Shown: positions 16,301-25,968, counted from the stretch's first letter. The stretch is DNA of 64,000 nucleotides from Streptococcus sp. D7B5 (GCF_029691405.1 NZ_CP121467.1:1798001-1862000), one strand, 5' to 3'. A program made the numbers and translations. Notes: a model not told the origin generated them from the sequence alone.

Positions 16301-19300
16301 TACCAGTTTGAACAGTTCCATATCCAATTCAATAAAAAACTTGAAAAGAACAAACGTTATCAAATCTCTATCGTGACCAAACCACAATCTACAGAAGTCT
16401 ATGTGGATGGTGAAAAGATTGAGCGTATAGCAAATCCAGCCCACCCTCGCTTTGCCCACAATAGCTTGGTTCTACCGCTTGAAAGCATCGGTGGTTTCAA
16501 AGGAATCTTGCATAGCGCAGAGTTGTCAGACAAACCATTTGTAAATCCTCGTTTGATTTCAAATGATAAGATTACAGCAACCGCAAGCAGTCAGCAGCTT
16601 CCAGGAAATGCGACTGAAGGCGCTGTTGAAAAGGCCTTTGACAATGATCCAAATACCTTCTGGCATACTAAGTGGACTGGTGACACTGCGCCATACACCC
16701 TTACTATGACCTTGAAAGAAGCAGAAAAAGTCAATGGCTTGACGTATCTCCCACGACCAGGTGGTGGAAATGGTGTCGTGACGCGCTACGAAATCTACGC
16801 ACAAAAAGATGGCCAAATGGTCAAGGTTTCAGAAGGAAACTGGGACAACAACGCCCAAGAAAAAACAGTCAAATTTGCGGCGGTAGATACCAACAAGATT
16901 GAGTTGAAAGTATTGGAAGGCGTTGGTGGTTTTGCAAGTGCAGCTGAAGTTCATCTATTGAAACCTGTTAAAGAAGAGCAAGAAACGCCTGCACCAAGTC
17001 AACCAGAAAAACCAACTACACCAGAAAAACCAAAAGTAGAGCAAACAGGTGATGGAACAGTTGAATTGGCAGATCAATTTACTGCAAGTAAACCAGCTAG
17101 CGAAGACAGCATTGCAGCTGCCAGCAAGAGCGCAGACTATCTCAAGAAAGAGTACAAGGTCTTCCCAACGCCACAAAAAGTGACTTATGGAGAAGGAGTC
17201 ACAGCCCTTCGTAAGCAAGTCAATCTGGTTATGGGCGATCAACTCGATATCTATACTCGCAATCGCTTGAAGAGTGTCTTGCAGGACAATCAAGTATCTT
17301 ATACAACTGGTAAGGCAGCAATCGCTGGCGCAACCAACATCTATCTTGGAATGCATGGACAAGGTTCACAAGCAGAACAAAACTTGTCCAAGGTTTCAGC
17401 AGGTCTCTTTGACAAGATTGACGCCTATGTCTTGAGCATCAAGGATAACTCGATTTCCATCGTCGGAAAAGACACAGATGCAGTCTTCTATGGTTTGACA
17501 ACCTTGAAACACATGCTCAAGGAAAGCCAAGTGCCAGTCCTTCGCAATGTGACAGTAGAAGATTACGCAGAGCTCAAGAACCGTGGTTTCATCGAAGGAT
17601 ACTATGGAAACCCATGGTCGAATGCCGATCGTGCAGAACTCATGCGTTTTGGTGGCGATTTGAAATTGAACCAATACTTCTTTGCACCAAAAGACGATCC
17701 ATACCACAACAAGAAATGGCGTGAACTCTATCCAGAAGAAAAACTAGCTGAAATCCGTGAACTAGCTCGCGTCGGAAATCAAAGTAAAACACGCTATGTC
17801 TGGACTATCCATCCATTCATGAACAACCGCATCCGCTTTGGCAATGAAGCGCATTACCAAGAAGATTTGGCAACCATCAAGGCTAAATTTACCCAGTTGA
17901 TGAAAGTGGGTGTCCGCGAATTTGGTATCCTTGCAGATGATGCTCCAAGCCCAGTCGGAGGCTACAATAGCTATAACCGCTTGATGCAAGATATGACCAA
18001 GTGGTTGACTGAGATGCAGGGAACTTACAGTGGTCTTCGTAAAGAAATGATCTTTGTTCCTGGACAGTATTGGGGTAATGGACGTGAGGATGAGTTGAAA
18101 TCCCTCAATGAAAATCTCCCAAGTTCAACATCCATGACCTTGACGGGTGGTAAGATTTGGGGCGAAGTCTCTGAAAGCTTCCTTTCAACTCTCAAGAACA
18201 ATCTATCCGCAGGTGGCAAGACCTATCGCCCCGTTTCACTTTGGATTAACTGGCCTGTAACAGATAACTCTAAACAACACTTGATTCTAGGTGGTGGTGA
18301 GAAATTCCTTCATCCAAATGTGGATCCAAGCTTGCTGTCTGGTATCATGTTGAACCCAATGCAACAGTCTGAACCATCTAAGATTGCCCTCTTTTCAGGA
18401 GCTCAATACTCATGGAAACAGTGGAAATCAGAAGAAGAAGCTAAGAAAATCAATGATATTGCCTTCAACTTTGTAGAAAATGGTCATTTTGAAGATAGCA
18501 AGGTATCAGCAGCCTTCCGTGAACTTGGTAAGCACATGATCAACCAAAACATGGATAATCGTGTCGTCAAACTAGAAGAATCGGTAGACTTGGCTCCAAA
18601 ATTAACAGACTTTATGACCAAGCTTAAAGCAGGTCAGGATGTGACTGCTGAACGTACAGCCTTGCGTGCAGAATTTGCCAAGATTAAAGAAGCAGCCGAA
18701 CTCTATAAAGCATCAGGCGATAAAAAAATGGTTGCCCAAATCCACTATTGGTTGGATAATGCAATCGACCAAATGAATGCTCTTGATGCCTTCCTTACAG
18801 GAACTGAAGCCATGGCTACAAACGATGCAGCCAAACTTTGGGATAGCTACTATAAAGGTTTGAAATTGTACGAACAGTCTCAAACTCACACCTTCCATTA
18901 TGTAGACCATATGGAAAAAGCTGAATTGGGTGTTCAACATATTCGTCCATTTATCCTATCCCTGAAAGAAGTTCTAGCGTCTGAAGTTCAAAAAGTCTTG
19001 CATCCAGACCAAATCATCAGCACCTTTATCACCAATCGAACAGGGGTAGAAGGTGGTTTGGCAGAAGTAACGGATGGCGATTTGGCAACTCATGCGATTA
19101 TTAAATCACCAAATAGCATCAAGACAGGTGATTATATTGGTATGAAGTTCAACAAACCAGTAGCGATTCAAACCTTGACCTTTGCAATGGGAACGCAGGC
19201 AAATCCACGTGATACCTTTAGTAAGGCAGAAGTGCAGTATCAAGATGAAAATGACAACTGGGTAACCTTGAAAGAGCCAAGCTATGTCGGAAATGAATCC

Positions 19301-21631
19301 CTTCTTAAGTTTGAAAATCTCAATATCAAGGCCAAGGCAGTTCGCATGATTGCGACAGCAGACCGTGAGAATACTTGGTTTGCAGTTCAGGAAATTGCAG
19401 TCAACCGTCCAGTTGAAAAAGCTCGTAGCCAACAAGCAACGACAGTTAGTCTAAGCTCAAACTTAGTTTACAAACTAAATACCTCAGCTCGTCAAATCAC
19501 TGATGGCAAGGACAATACAGAAGCCATGATGGCAAATGCTGACGGTAGCAATACGACACCAGTAGATGCTTGGGCACAACTTGACCTCGGTGAAGTCAAG
19601 TCAGTCACTAAAGTACGACTTCGCCAAGGAACGGGTGATAAGCTTGCTGCAGGTGTACTTGAGTACTCTACAGATGGAACTGCATGGCAAGAGTTGGATC
19701 GCCTATCAGGAGAACAAACCAAGGAAGTGACCAGAGCAATCAATACTCGCTACATCCGAGTACGCAATACCAAGGCCCTTGACCTCTGGTGGCGTATCCA
19801 GGACTTCTCTGTTGAGACACGCTCTGGAAACAGTGAGTTAACAGACACCAACGTCGACGCCTTGAAGGAAACACCAGTAGTGGATAGCTTGGGCAGTTAC
19901 GAGCTTCAAATTCCAGCTGGAACCAAACTTCCTGCTCATAGCTATCTAGGTATGAAACTTGACCGTATCCATCAGGTCAAGAGCATCCAGCTCCAAGGTC
20001 AAGCCAACCCAGCTCTTAGCCTGGAGTATTCTGCAAATGCGCAAGAATGGATGCCAGCTAGCCAGTTGACTGATAGATCTGCAGCAAGCCACTTAATACG
20101 TTATGTGCGTTTGGTCAACAAAACAGATCAGGAGCAAGCTATTACAGCGACTTCTCTCCTTGTGACAACCAAAGAAGTGCAACCAACCAAACTAGAATCT
20201 ACAACAATGGGCATTCATCCAACATACGGAAGCAATGATGTTCGTAAGCTGAACAACCTAGATCAACTATTTGACGGTGTTTATAACAACTTCGTTGAGT
20301 TTTCAGACTACGCCCATAAAGATGGCCATGTAACCTTGAAACTCGGTAGCGAACGTACCATCAAGAAGATCAGAGCCTACATCCAAGACGGAACTCAAAA
20401 CTATCTTCGTGATGGTAAGATCCAAGTCAGCCAAGACGGTAAAACTTGGACAGATGTCGTGACAGTAGGAGATGGTGTGGCCAATAGCACACACGATGAT
20501 TCATTGACAGATGGTTGGACACATGATTCTAAGATGCCAGGAAATCGCTACATCGAGGGTGAATTGACGACACCAGTTAAAGCTAACTATCTCCGTGTCC
20601 TCTATACAGCAGACTATGATGCCCGTTTTGTAGGCTTTACAGAATTGGTCATCAACGATGGTGAATTTGTCAAACCAATCAATGATCCAACAGTAGAAGG
20701 AAGTAGTGGAGAAAGCCAGGGCAACCTTTATAATAATCTTGTAGACGGAAAAGTCTTAACCAGCTACAAGTCTGAAAAAGACAAGGGCGAATTGGTGTAT
20801 CACTTGTCTGAGCCAACCAATGCCAACCACCTTCGTCTCGTTTCCAGTCTTCCTGAAGGAGCTAAGGCACGTGTTCTTGCTAGAACACTCAAGGATGGTC
20901 AAGACAGTTGGACAGACCTCGGTGCCATTACATCTAGTCTCCAAACTTTTGCTATCCGAAATGGCGGCTCTCTTCTAGACGTCAAATTAGTCTGGGAAGG
21001 CGGCAAGGCTGAGTTTTATGAATTGGCAAGCTTCCATCAAGAATTGACAGAAGAACCGATCCAATCAAGCAAGGGTGAAGAACCAGCACCTGTTCTTGAG
21101 GTTCCTGAATTCACAGGTGGTGTCAATGCAGTTGAAGCCTTGGTACATGAGCTTCCAGAGTACACAGGCCCAGTAGCGACAGTAGGTGACCAAGCTGCTC
21201 CAACAGTAGAGAAACCTGAGTTCAAGGGTGGTGTCAATGCAGTGATGGCTCTAGTGCATGAATTGCCAGAATACACAGGCCCGCTAGCAACAGTAGGTGA
21301 TCAAGCTGCTCCAACAGTAGAGAAACCTGAGTTTCAGGGCGGAGTCAACTCCGTTATGGCCTTGAAACATGAGCTCCCAGCTTACACAGGTCCCTTATCA
21401 ACAGTAGGCGACCAGGCAGCACCGACAGTAGAGAAACCAGAGTTTAAACTTAGCACTCTAGTTTCTGATCAAGGTAAGACTCCAGATCATAAACAAGAAA
21501 TTGCTAGACAAGAAATAGCTGAACAAAGCTTGCCAGCAACAGGTGAGAGTCAATCTGACACAGCCCTCTTCCTAGCAGGTGTTAGCCTAGCCCTATCTGC
21601 TCTCTTTGTAGCAAAAACAAAGAAAGACTAG
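13382..21631 (+). CDS. Wall-anchored bifunctional GH20-GH84 hexosaminidase with multiple CBM32-like domains
   Basis: A 2749-residue surface protein with two different HexNAc-directed catalytic domains. The start at 13382 follows AGGAATAGGAG and puts the YSIRK signal at the N terminus; the frame is open from 13352. Order: signal (to about 39), acidic/Pro linker, CBM32-like domain (about 148-297), GH20b-like domain and GH20 barrel (about 394-870; Asp700-Glu701 in HIGTDEYYG), LamG-like domain (about 900-1055), CBM32-like (about 1061-1195), linker, GH84 (about 1255-1880; RGFIEGYYGNPWS, Asp1519-Asp1520 in LADDAP), four or five further F5/8-type modules to about 2555, three 37-residue repeats, and LPATG at 2717-2721. 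GH84 enzymes cleave GlcNAc by substrate-assisted catalysis; GH20 acts on terminal beta-HexNAc or releases lacto-N-biose-type units. Actual substrates are unknown. Confidence 0.93.
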   Translation: MDRHFFEKRCHYSIRKFAIGAASVMIGASIFGANMVQAAETATPSEAEGSITHVQALDKLPDDLVAALEKADAEAATEASHEETPATDEGTNLAASEEAKPETSPASPKPAETLKPVETPKADNKPAETTTPAVKPAEKTIEDREDVNHLEGATAQASNHETGTNFTADKAIDGDDNTRWATDRDAVKPTFELTLPKTTLIKHVEIDWDRRLRNGQNDPNIKSWSLYYAGQEDVGANGEKQWKLAHTKTGEPVLDEKVDLAESIKAKYLKLEINDYQAGTMNWRNVGIQEIRAYSNIPDTSKVTDIRQVTELTVAEDGQSLVLPTLPGKVSLIGSNKQGVIDLQNHIHKPLTDQRVKVMVQQIRDSHTFTKEFEVVIKGLHQNEGVGVKPKVAPAVQQWYGKEGQSSITSDTVLATGDSGFDQAATFYQSDLASRGLELATGDKQAQKRIEFKKVENKGYGKEGYGITIQDDVITIEAATNTGAFYATRTLLQMGESNLQNGEIRDFPSFSHRGFMLDTGRKFIPYDTLVDIMLNMAYYKMNDLQLHLNDNYIFLKEHLAGKNLSPEEQLKYVLEHAKTGFRVETDIVGKNDQKLTSDEHYTKEEMQNLIKLAKALHINLVPEIDTPGHALSFVKVRPDLMYQGSLSDYAGKHNVERVAMLDLDNKYDETLAFVKSVYDKLLDGPDAPLHGVSTVHIGTDEYYGSRESYRRYVNDLTQYIKSKGYTPRIWGSLSAKRGNTPVDWNGVEVDIWSIGWQRPNEAIAQGAKIINITDVPTYSVPSGSNSQAAYGDYANYERQYNSWTPNDFRTGGGPLLPASHPSILGGGHAVWNDNIDLHETGLTSYDIFKRFFKSMQTTAERTWGSDRAAATFAERTLPTSPYAPQSNPDKEIDQSDLFTINSETVKNYASKKVKASEQGLAFEKDSSIEGLAGDVGPSHVLKFDVTVTGDGEQTFSASGDNRIYLADKDGYLAYQFEQFHIQFNKKLEKNKRYQISIVTKPQSTEVYVDGEKIERIANPAHPRFAHNSLVLPLESIGGFKGILHSAELSDKPFVNPRLISNDKITATASSQQLPGNATEGAVEKAFDNDPNTFWHTKWTGDTAPYTLTMTLKEAEKVNGLTYLPRPGGGNGVVTRYEIYAQKDGQMVKVSEGNWDNNAQEKTVKFAAVDTNKIELKVLEGVGGFASAAEVHLLKPVKEEQETPAPSQPEKPTTPEKPKVEQTGDGTVELADQFTASKPASEDSIAAASKSADYLKKEYKVFPTPQKVTYGEGVTALRKQVNLVMGDQLDIYTRNRLKSVLQDNQVSYTTGKAAIAGATNIYLGMHGQGSQAEQNLSKVSAGLFDKIDAYVLSIKDNSISIVGKDTDAVFYGLTTLKHMLKESQVPVLRNVTVEDYAELKNRGFIEGYYGNPWSNADRAELMRFGGDLKLNQYFFAPKDDPYHNKKWRELYPEEKLAEIRELARVGNQSKTRYVWTIHPFMNNRIRFGNEAHYQEDLATIKAKFTQLMKVGVREFGILADDAPSPVGGYNSYNRLMQDMTKWLTEMQGTYSGLRKEMIFVPGQYWGNGREDELKSLNENLPSSTSMTLTGGKIWGEVSESFLSTLKNNLSAGGKTYRPVSLWINWPVTDNSKQHLILGGGEKFLHPNVDPSLLSGIMLNPMQQSEPSKIALFSGAQYSWKQWKSEEEAKKINDIAFNFVENGHFEDSKVSAAFRELGKHMINQNMDNRVVKLEESVDLAPKLTDFMTKLKAGQDVTAERTALRAEFAKIKEAAELYKASGDKKMVAQIHYWLDNAIDQMNALDAFLTGTEAMATNDAAKLWDSYYKGLKLYEQSQTHTFHYVDHMEKAELGVQHIRPFILSLKEVLASEVQKVLHPDQIISTFITNRTGVEGGLAEVTDGDLATHAIIKSPNSIKTGDYIGMKFNKPVAIQTLTFAMGTQANPRDTFSKAEVQYQDENDNWVTLKEPSYVGNESLLKFENLNIKAKAVRMIATADRENTWFAVQEIAVNRPVEKARSQQATTVSLSSNLVYKLNTSARQITDGKDNTEAMMANADGSNTTPVDAWAQLDLGEVKSVTKVRLRQGTGDKLAAGVLEYSTDGTAWQELDRLSGEQTKEVTRAINTRYIRVRNTKALDLWWRIQDFSVETRSGNSELTDTNVDALKETPVVDSLGSYELQIPAGTKLPAHSYLGMKLDRIHQVKSIQLQGQANPALSLEYSANAQEWMPASQLTDRSAASHLIRYVRLVNKTDQEQAITATSLLVTTKEVQPTKLESTTMGIHPTYGSNDVRKLNNLDQLFDGVYNNFVEFSDYAHKDGHVTLKLGSERTIKKIRAYIQDGTQNYLRDGKIQVSQDGKTWTDVVTVGDGVANSTHDDSLTDGWTHDSKMPGNRYIEGELTTPVKANYLRVLYTADYDARFVGFTELVINDGEFVKPINDPTVEGSSGESQGNLYNNLVDGKVLTSYKSEKDKGELVYHLSEPTNANHLRLVSSLPEGAKARVLARTLKDGQDSWTDLGAITSSLQTFAIRNGGSLLDVKLVWEGGKAEFYELASFHQELTEEPIQSSKGEEPAPVLEVPEFTGGVNAVEALVHELPEYTGPVATVGDQAAPTVEKPEFKGGVNAVMALVHELPEYTGPLATVGDQAAPTVEKPEFQGGVNSVMALKHELPAYTGPLSTVGDQAAPTVEKPEFKLSTLVSDQGKTPDHKQEIARQEIAEQSLPATGESQSDTALFLAGVSLALSALFVAKTKKD
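21104..21436 (+). repeat. Three tandem 111-bp (37-residue) repeats near the anchor
   Basis: Units beginning PEFxGGVN and ending [10 protein letters not shown] start at 21104, 21215 and 21326, exactly 111 bases apart. The same sequence elements occur in the preceding gene's tail, including the SSKGEE lead-in, making these likely recombination sites. Confidence 0.92.
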
Positions 21632-21703
21632 TATTTAGTAAAACCTCTTAACAAGATTACGAAATCCGTTTCCTATCTTTCCCAATGAGGTTTATAGTAC
21701 AGA

Positions 21704-21736
21704 AAAAGCCTGAGAAGATGTCTTCTCAGGCTTTTG
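21704..21736. terminator. Terminator after the GH20-GH84 gene
   Basis: AAAAGCCTGAGAAGA and TCTTCTCAGGCTTTT form a 15-bp inverted repeat (21704-21718 and 21721-21735). A and T runs on both sides make it potentially bidirectional. Confidence 0.88.
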
Positions 21737-21764
21737 TTAAGCAGATAGATGCAATAGTGCTATG

Positions 21765-21793
21765 AAAAAATCACCCAGATTTTTCTGGGTGAT
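21765..21793 (-). terminator. Terminator of the pbp1A transcript
   Basis: ATCACCCAGA and TCTGGGTGAT form a perfect 10-bp stem with a four-base loop. On the minus strand it is followed by a T run (A residues at 21765-21770 on the plus strand). It lies just past the pbp1A stop. Confidence 0.88.
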
Positions 21794-21798
21794 AAATG

Positions 21799-23967
21799 TT
21801 ATGGTTGTGCTGGTTGAGGATTCTGATTTTGGTTCTGGTTTTGTTGACCAGGCGTTGTATTTGGTTGCTGGTTATTGGTATTATTGTTTGCACTATTATT
21901 CGTGCTTGGAGTAGTTGAGCTTGACTGTGAAGTTGAACTTTCTGATGTCGAGCTCGAACTTTCAGGTGTTGGGGCCTGTTGCGGAGCAGGGGCAGTCCAT
22001 GCAGAACGAGCACTGTTTTTAAAGACGAACTCACCACTTCGATAGAGGCCTTCTGGCATAGTCCAGTCGCCAGGGTTGTTATCCTCAGACAGATAAGTCA
22101 TCATTGAACGGTAAACCTTAGCAGCAACATAGAAGCCATCACCAACGATAGGAGTCAGGCGGTTTGAGTAACCTGTCCATACAGCCATTGAATATTTGCG
22201 AGTATAACCAACAAACATTTCGTCTGGGGCTACATAACCAGTATTTTTGATGTAGTTTTCAATTTCATCATCTGTATAGTTTGATGTACCAGTCTTACCA
22301 GCTTGAGGTAGCCAAGGGAGATAAGCACCACGACCCGTTCCGTATGCCAAGACAGTCTTCATCATTTCTGTCATCATATAGGCGGTCGTCTCTTTCATGG
22401 CACGAGTACCAGGATCAGCGTATTCTTTTGAGCTACCATCGCTAAAGACGATTTTGTTGATATACATTGGTTTATGGTAGATACCACCGTTAGCAAAAGC
22501 AGCGTAAGCAGCAGCCATTTTCTCACTACTTGCTCCGTACTTTTTGTTTGACTCAGTCGTATTACTTGAAATCGCGTTGGCATAGTGCATATCTGGATAG
22601 TCAATACCGATTCCATTCAGGAAGGTCTTGGCTCTATCCAAACCGACTTTGTTCAAGGTTTCTACGGCTGTAACGTTCCGTGATTGTTGGAGCGCATATT
22701 GGATGGTGATATTTCCAAAATAACTTCTATCCCAGTTGTAAACAGGGGTATCTGTTCCAGGATAGTTGTATGGAACATCATGTACAATCGAAGCAGTTGA
22801 GTCGTAGATGTCATACTCCAAGGCAGGAGCATAGTCTGTGATTGGCTTCATGGTAGAACCCCAGTCACGGTTGGTTTCCACAGCTTGGTTGATTCCGAAG
22901 GAAACATTGCTTGATTGGTGACGAGAACCTAACTGAGCAATGACTTTCCCATTTGTCACATCCACAATCGTTGAAGCTACTTGCATTTCATCATCTGGAT
23001 AGTTGACATACTCGTCGGTATTGTAGATATCCCAGAGATGTTGTTGAACTTTAGGATCAACGTTGGTGTAGACGTCCATACCAGTCGTTAAGAGGTTGTA
23101 GCCTGTTTCTTGTTCGACTTGATCGATTACCTCTTTGAGATAGTTGTCCATGTATGGAGGATAACTATTAGCTGATTTTAGACTTTGAAGTCCATCTGTA
23201 ATCGGAGTATTAATCGCTTTTTCATATTGCTCAGCTGAAATGTAACCTTGCCCCTTCATCTCAGAGAGGACGAGATTACGACGTTCTTGAGCAGCTTCTG
23301 GATGCGAGTATGGATCATACTGGTTTGGAGCCTGAGGCATACCAGCAAGGAGAGCCAATTGAGGAATACTTAGATCTTTGAGATCCTTGCCATAGTAACT
23401 TTGGGCAGCTGTCTGCATTCCGTAGTTCCCGTTTGACATGTAAACCTTGTTGATGTAGTAGGTCAAGATCTCTTGTTTAGTCGCTTTTTGTTCTAGCTGA
23501 ACGGCTAACCAAGCTTCCTGGGCCTTACGAGAAAGAGTTTGATCAGAAGTTGACGTAGAGAAATAGGTTAACTTGATCAACTGCTGTGTCAAGGTGGAAG
23601 CTCCTTGCAGACCTCCACCACCACGAAGGTTTCGGAGGGTAGCACCTAGGATACGGATCGTGTCGATTCCTCGGTGATTAAAGAAGCGATGGTCCTCAAT
23701 CGAAACAATAGCGTTGACCAAATCGGTCGGTATTTCGTTTGCTTGGGCATTGACTCGACGTTCCGATCCAAGATCAGCAATAAGCTCGTCATTGCTATCA
23801 TAGATCTTACTTGACGTTGTAGCAACTAGTTTACTTTCAGAAAGTTCTGGAGCCTTGCTAACATAGTAGAGGAAGAGACCTCCACCAAGCATTACAGCTG
23901 CGATAAATACAGTTAAGAGACTGATGCTGACATACTTAGCTATTCGCAGAAAAGTTTGTTTGTTCAT
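21799..23967 (-). CDS. pbp1A: Penicillin-binding protein 1A, class A
   Basis: Bifunctional peptidoglycan glycosyltransferase and transpeptidase, 722 residues. One N-terminal membrane segment (about 12-35), a GT51 domain with [10 protein letters not shown] (residues 91-100), and a transpeptidase domain with Ser371 in STMK, SRN at 429-431 and KTG at 558-560, followed by a Ser/Asn/Gln-rich tail. Numbering runs one ahead of the pneumococcal R6 protein. Two sites match known resistance-associated alleles in pneumococcus: Thr at 433 (P432T) and NTGY at 575-578 (TSQF574-577NTGY). The residue after the active Ser is the wild-type Thr. The start overlaps the recU stop by four bases. Confidence 0.97.
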   Translation of the reverse strand: MNKQTFLRIAKYVSISLLTVFIAAVMLGGGLFLYYVSKAPELSESKLVATTSSKIYDSNDELIADLGSERRVNAQANEIPTDLVNAIVSIEDHRFFNHRGIDTIRILGATLRNLRGGGGLQGASTLTQQLIKLTYFSTSTSDQTLSRKAQEAWLAVQLEQKATKQEILTYYINKVYMSNGNYGMQTAAQSYYGKDLKDLSIPQLALLAGMPQAPNQYDPYSHPEAAQERRNLVLSEMKGQGYISAEQYEKAINTPITDGLQSLKSANSYPPYMDNYLKEVIDQVEQETGYNLLTTGMDVYTNVDPKVQQHLWDIYNTDEYVNYPDDEMQVASTIVDVTNGKVIAQLGSRHQSSNVSFGINQAVETNRDWGSTMKPITDYAPALEYDIYDSTASIVHDVPYNYPGTDTPVYNWDRSYFGNITIQYALQQSRNVTAVETLNKVGLDRAKTFLNGIGIDYPDMHYANAISSNTTESNKKYGASSEKMAAAYAAFANGGIYHKPMYINKIVFSDGSSKEYADPGTRAMKETTAYMMTEMMKTVLAYGTGRGAYLPWLPQAGKTGTSNYTDDEIENYIKNTGYVAPDEMFVGYTRKYSMAVWTGYSNRLTPIVGDGFYVAAKVYRSMMTYLSEDNNPGDWTMPEGLYRSGEFVFKNSARSAWTAPAPQQAPTPESSSSTSESSTSQSSSTTPSTNNSANNNTNNQQPNTTPGQQNQNQNQNPQPAQP

Positions 23968-24560
23968 CTTGTTTTACCACCTAGTAAATGTTCTTTGATA
24001 ATGTCGAGGTAGGGAATTTGAGGAAAGGCACCAGGCTCAATCCTATATCCATTTTCTCGAATATATCCAAGTGGCATTGACTTCTGTCCCTTATCTTGAT
24101 GATAGAAACGGATGAGGTCAATAGCCGGTAATAAGTAGGTTTCTTGCTGAGAAGAAAAGTGAAGGAGTACAAAGCAGATTCCTTGCTGGGCAAGGACTTG
24201 TTCCATATGCTGGATCTGATGGGGATGAAAATTCTTCATCGGTATCGCATGTTTTTGCCTGGTTTCCTTTGCTTCAAAGTCGATGTAGTATCCATCATAA
24301 ACCCCTGAATAGTCAGTAGTTGAGGCTTGTCTAAAGTAGGCTTCAACAATCTTGGCACGACTTCGTTGGGGATAATCAACACGTACAATTTGGATGGGAG
24401 TCGGTTTCTTGTGAATAACAGCTAACCCATGCGACAAATAGTAGTCGTTCGTAGCATTGATCATCTTTTCAAAAGACATTCCCCGATTTGCGAAATTTTT
24501 AGTTTGTGACAGGGGTGCTTGCCTCTTTTGAGATGAAATTTTATGTGGATAGTTGACCAT
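23964..24560 (-). CDS. recU: Holliday junction resolvase RecU
   Basis: A 198-residue structure-specific endonuclease that resolves recombination intermediates and aids chromosome segregation. It shows the RecU layout: [18 protein letters not shown] near the N terminus, the [14 protein letters not shown] active-site region with the Asp/Glu/Lys cluster, and HPHQIQHM. Its stop codon overlaps the pbp1A start (ATGA type), the conserved recU-pbp pairing of Firmicutes. The ATG at 24560 lies 66 bases from the divergent ypsA-like start. Confidence 0.95.
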   Translation of the reverse strand: MVNYPHKISSQKRQAPLSQTKNFANRGMSFEKMINATNDYYLSHGLAVIHKKPTPIQIVRVDYPQRSRAKIVEAYFRQASTTDYSGVYDGYYIDFEAKETRQKHAIPMKNFHPHQIQHMEQVLAQQGICFVLLHFSSQQETYLLPAIDLIRFYHQDKGQKSMPLGYIRENGYRIEPGAFPQIPYLDIIKEHLLGGKTR

Positions 24561-24626
24561 AATTCTCCTTATTGGTACAATAACATCACTCTATTATATC
24601 ATAAATTTACAAAGAAAGGGTTAAAA

Positions 24627-25154
24627 ATGACATCAGCCTTGATTTTAGGCTATTCAGCCTTCGACCTTGGTCTCTTTAATGACAAGGATATTCGAGTTGA
24701 TATTATCAAAACAGCTATTCGGAGAGACTTGGAACGTCTAGCAGAGGATGGGGTGACCTGGCTTGTCTTTACAGGGACCTTGGGCTTTGAGTACTGGGCG
24801 CTTCAGGTGGCGAAAGACATGAAAGCAGACTATGGATTTCAACTGGCGACCATTTTTGATTTTGAAACCCATGGCAGTAATTGGAATGAAGCAAATCAAG
24901 CGAAATTGAGTGAGTTCAAGCAGGTTGATTTTGTCAAATACGCCTATCCACAATATGAGCACAAGGGACAATTACGCGATTATCAAAAATTTCTGCTGGA
25001 AAATACAGATACTTGTTATCTTTTTTACGACGAAGAAAACGAAACCAAGTTACGATATTTTTACCAAATGATGAAAAATCAAGCGGACTATGTTACAAGA
25101 AGATTAACATTTGAGGACTTGAATGAAATAGTAGAAAATTTTTCTGAAAAGTAA
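24627..25154 (+). CDS. ypsA: YpsA/DUF1273 family SLOG-type protein
   Basis: A 175-residue Rossmann-like protein of the DUF1273/YpsA family, related to DprA and lysine-decarboxylase-like SLOG folds thought to bind nucleotides. The start at 24627 follows AAAGAAAGGG and gives [15 protein letters not shown]; the frame extends upstream without support. Conserved-looking elements are [15 protein letters not shown] and [14 protein letters not shown]. Its divergent position next to recU and just before gpsB matches the gene order of other Firmicutes, where YpsA has been linked to cell division. The molecular activity is not established. Confidence 0.88.
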   Translation: MTSALILGYSAFDLGLFNDKDIRVDIIKTAIRRDLERLAEDGVTWLVFTGTLGFEYWALQVAKDMKADYGFQLATIFDFETHGSNWNEANQAKLSEFKQVDFVKYAYPQYEHKGQLRDYQKFLLENTDTCYLFYDEENETKLRYFYQMMKNQADYVTRRLTFEDLNEIVENFSEK

Positions 25155-25164
25155 GCCTTTGACC

Positions 25165-25194
25165 TTGATTTTTACTTGTCTTTTTTTATATAAT
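25165..25194 (+). promoter_or_regulatory. gpsB promoter
   Basis: TTGATT (25165-25170) and TATAAT (25189-25194), 18 bases apart, 30 bases before the gpsB start. Confidence 0.65.
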
Positions 25195-25223
25195 AATACT
25201 AGCAACCCAGAATGGAGAGAGAC

Positions 25224-25553
25224 ATGGCAAGTATTATATTTTCAGCGAAAGATATTTTTGAACAAGAATTTGGACGTGAAGTACGTGGATATAGCAAAGC
25301 AGAGGTCGATGAATTCCTAGACGATGTGATTAAGGATTATGAAACCTACGCAGCTTTGGTCAAATCCCTTCGTCAAGAGATTGCTGATTTGAAGGAAGAA
25401 TTATCTCATAAACCACAGGTAGCGCCAACTCAACCAGACTCTATTGAAGTAACGGCTTCTACTTCAATGACAAATTTTGATATTTTGAAACGCTTAAATC
25501 GTCTCGAAAAAGAAGTATTTGGTAAGCAAATCTTAGACAACCAAGATTTATAA
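25224..25553 (+). CDS. gpsB: Cell division regulator GpsB
   Basis: A 109-residue DivIVA-like cytosolic protein that balances septal and peripheral peptidoglycan synthesis and links to PBPs, MreC and StkP in streptococci. The start at 25224 is preceded by GGAGAG and gives [16 protein letters not shown]. The N-terminal DivIVA-like region ([18 protein letters not shown]) leads into a coiled coil (about 35-65). The C-terminal [16 protein letters not shown] segment is the trimerising tail. It lies close to its partner genes pbp1A and mapZ. Confidence 0.97.
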   Translation: MASIIFSAKDIFEQEFGREVRGYSKAEVDEFLDDVIKDYETYAALVKSLRQEIADLKEELSHKPQVAPTQPDSIEVTASTSMTNFDILKRLNRLEKEVFGKQILDNQDL

Positions 25554-25554
25554 T
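25549..25554 (+). promoter_or_regulatory. Candidate rnpB -10 box overlapping the gpsB stop codon
   Basis: TATAAT at 25549-25554 covers the gpsB TAA (25551-25553) and would start transcription around 25561-25568, where the RNase P RNA begins. No good -35 hexamer is seen at the right distance. Confidence 0.45.
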
Positions 25555-25567
25555 TGACTAAGGAATG

Positions 25568-25966
25568 AGTGCAATTTTTGGATAATCGCGTGAAGAGGAT
25601 CTCTTTTCATGAGGAAAGTCCATGCTAGCACAGGCTGTGATGCCTGTAGTGTTTGTGCTAGGCGAATCCATAAGCCTAGGGACGAGAAATCGTTACGGCA
25701 GTCGAAATGGCTAAGTCTTCGGATAGGTCAAAATAGGCTTGAAAGTGCCACAGTGACGGAGTCTTTCTGGAAACAGAGAGAGTGGAACGCGGTAAACCCC
25801 TCAAGCTAGCAACCCAAATTTTGGTCGGGGCATGGAGTGCACGGAAACGAACGTAGTACTCTGACTGCTAGCAGATTTATGCTGTTAGCGGTAGACAGAT
25901 GATTATCGAAGGAAGTGGTCCTAGTCACTTCTGGAACAAAACATGGCTTATAGAAAATTGCATATA
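25568..25966 (+). ncRNA. rnpB: RNase P RNA (class B)
   Basis: Catalytic RNA of RNase P, which matures tRNA 5' ends. Diagnostic segments are in order: GAGGAAAGTCC near 25610 (CR I), a GGTAAACCCC-type segment near 25792, the GACAGATGATTATC block near 25894, and ACAAAACATGGCTTATAG near 25936 (CR V). The terminal P1 helix pairs TGCAATTTT (25570-25578) with AAAATTGCA (25954-25962), which sets the ends to within a few bases. The reading frame at 25609-25809 is a chance frame in this RNA. Confidence 0.97.
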
Positions 25967-25968
25967 GG

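Noticed and set aside
21037..21276. Antisense frame with repeated Thr/Ser/Gly pattern
   Set aside because: It mirrors the 111-bp repeats of the sense gene and has no initiation signals.
25609..25809. 66-residue reading frame
   Set aside because: It lies wholly inside RNase P RNA, whose conserved segments and P1 pairing explain the sequence.
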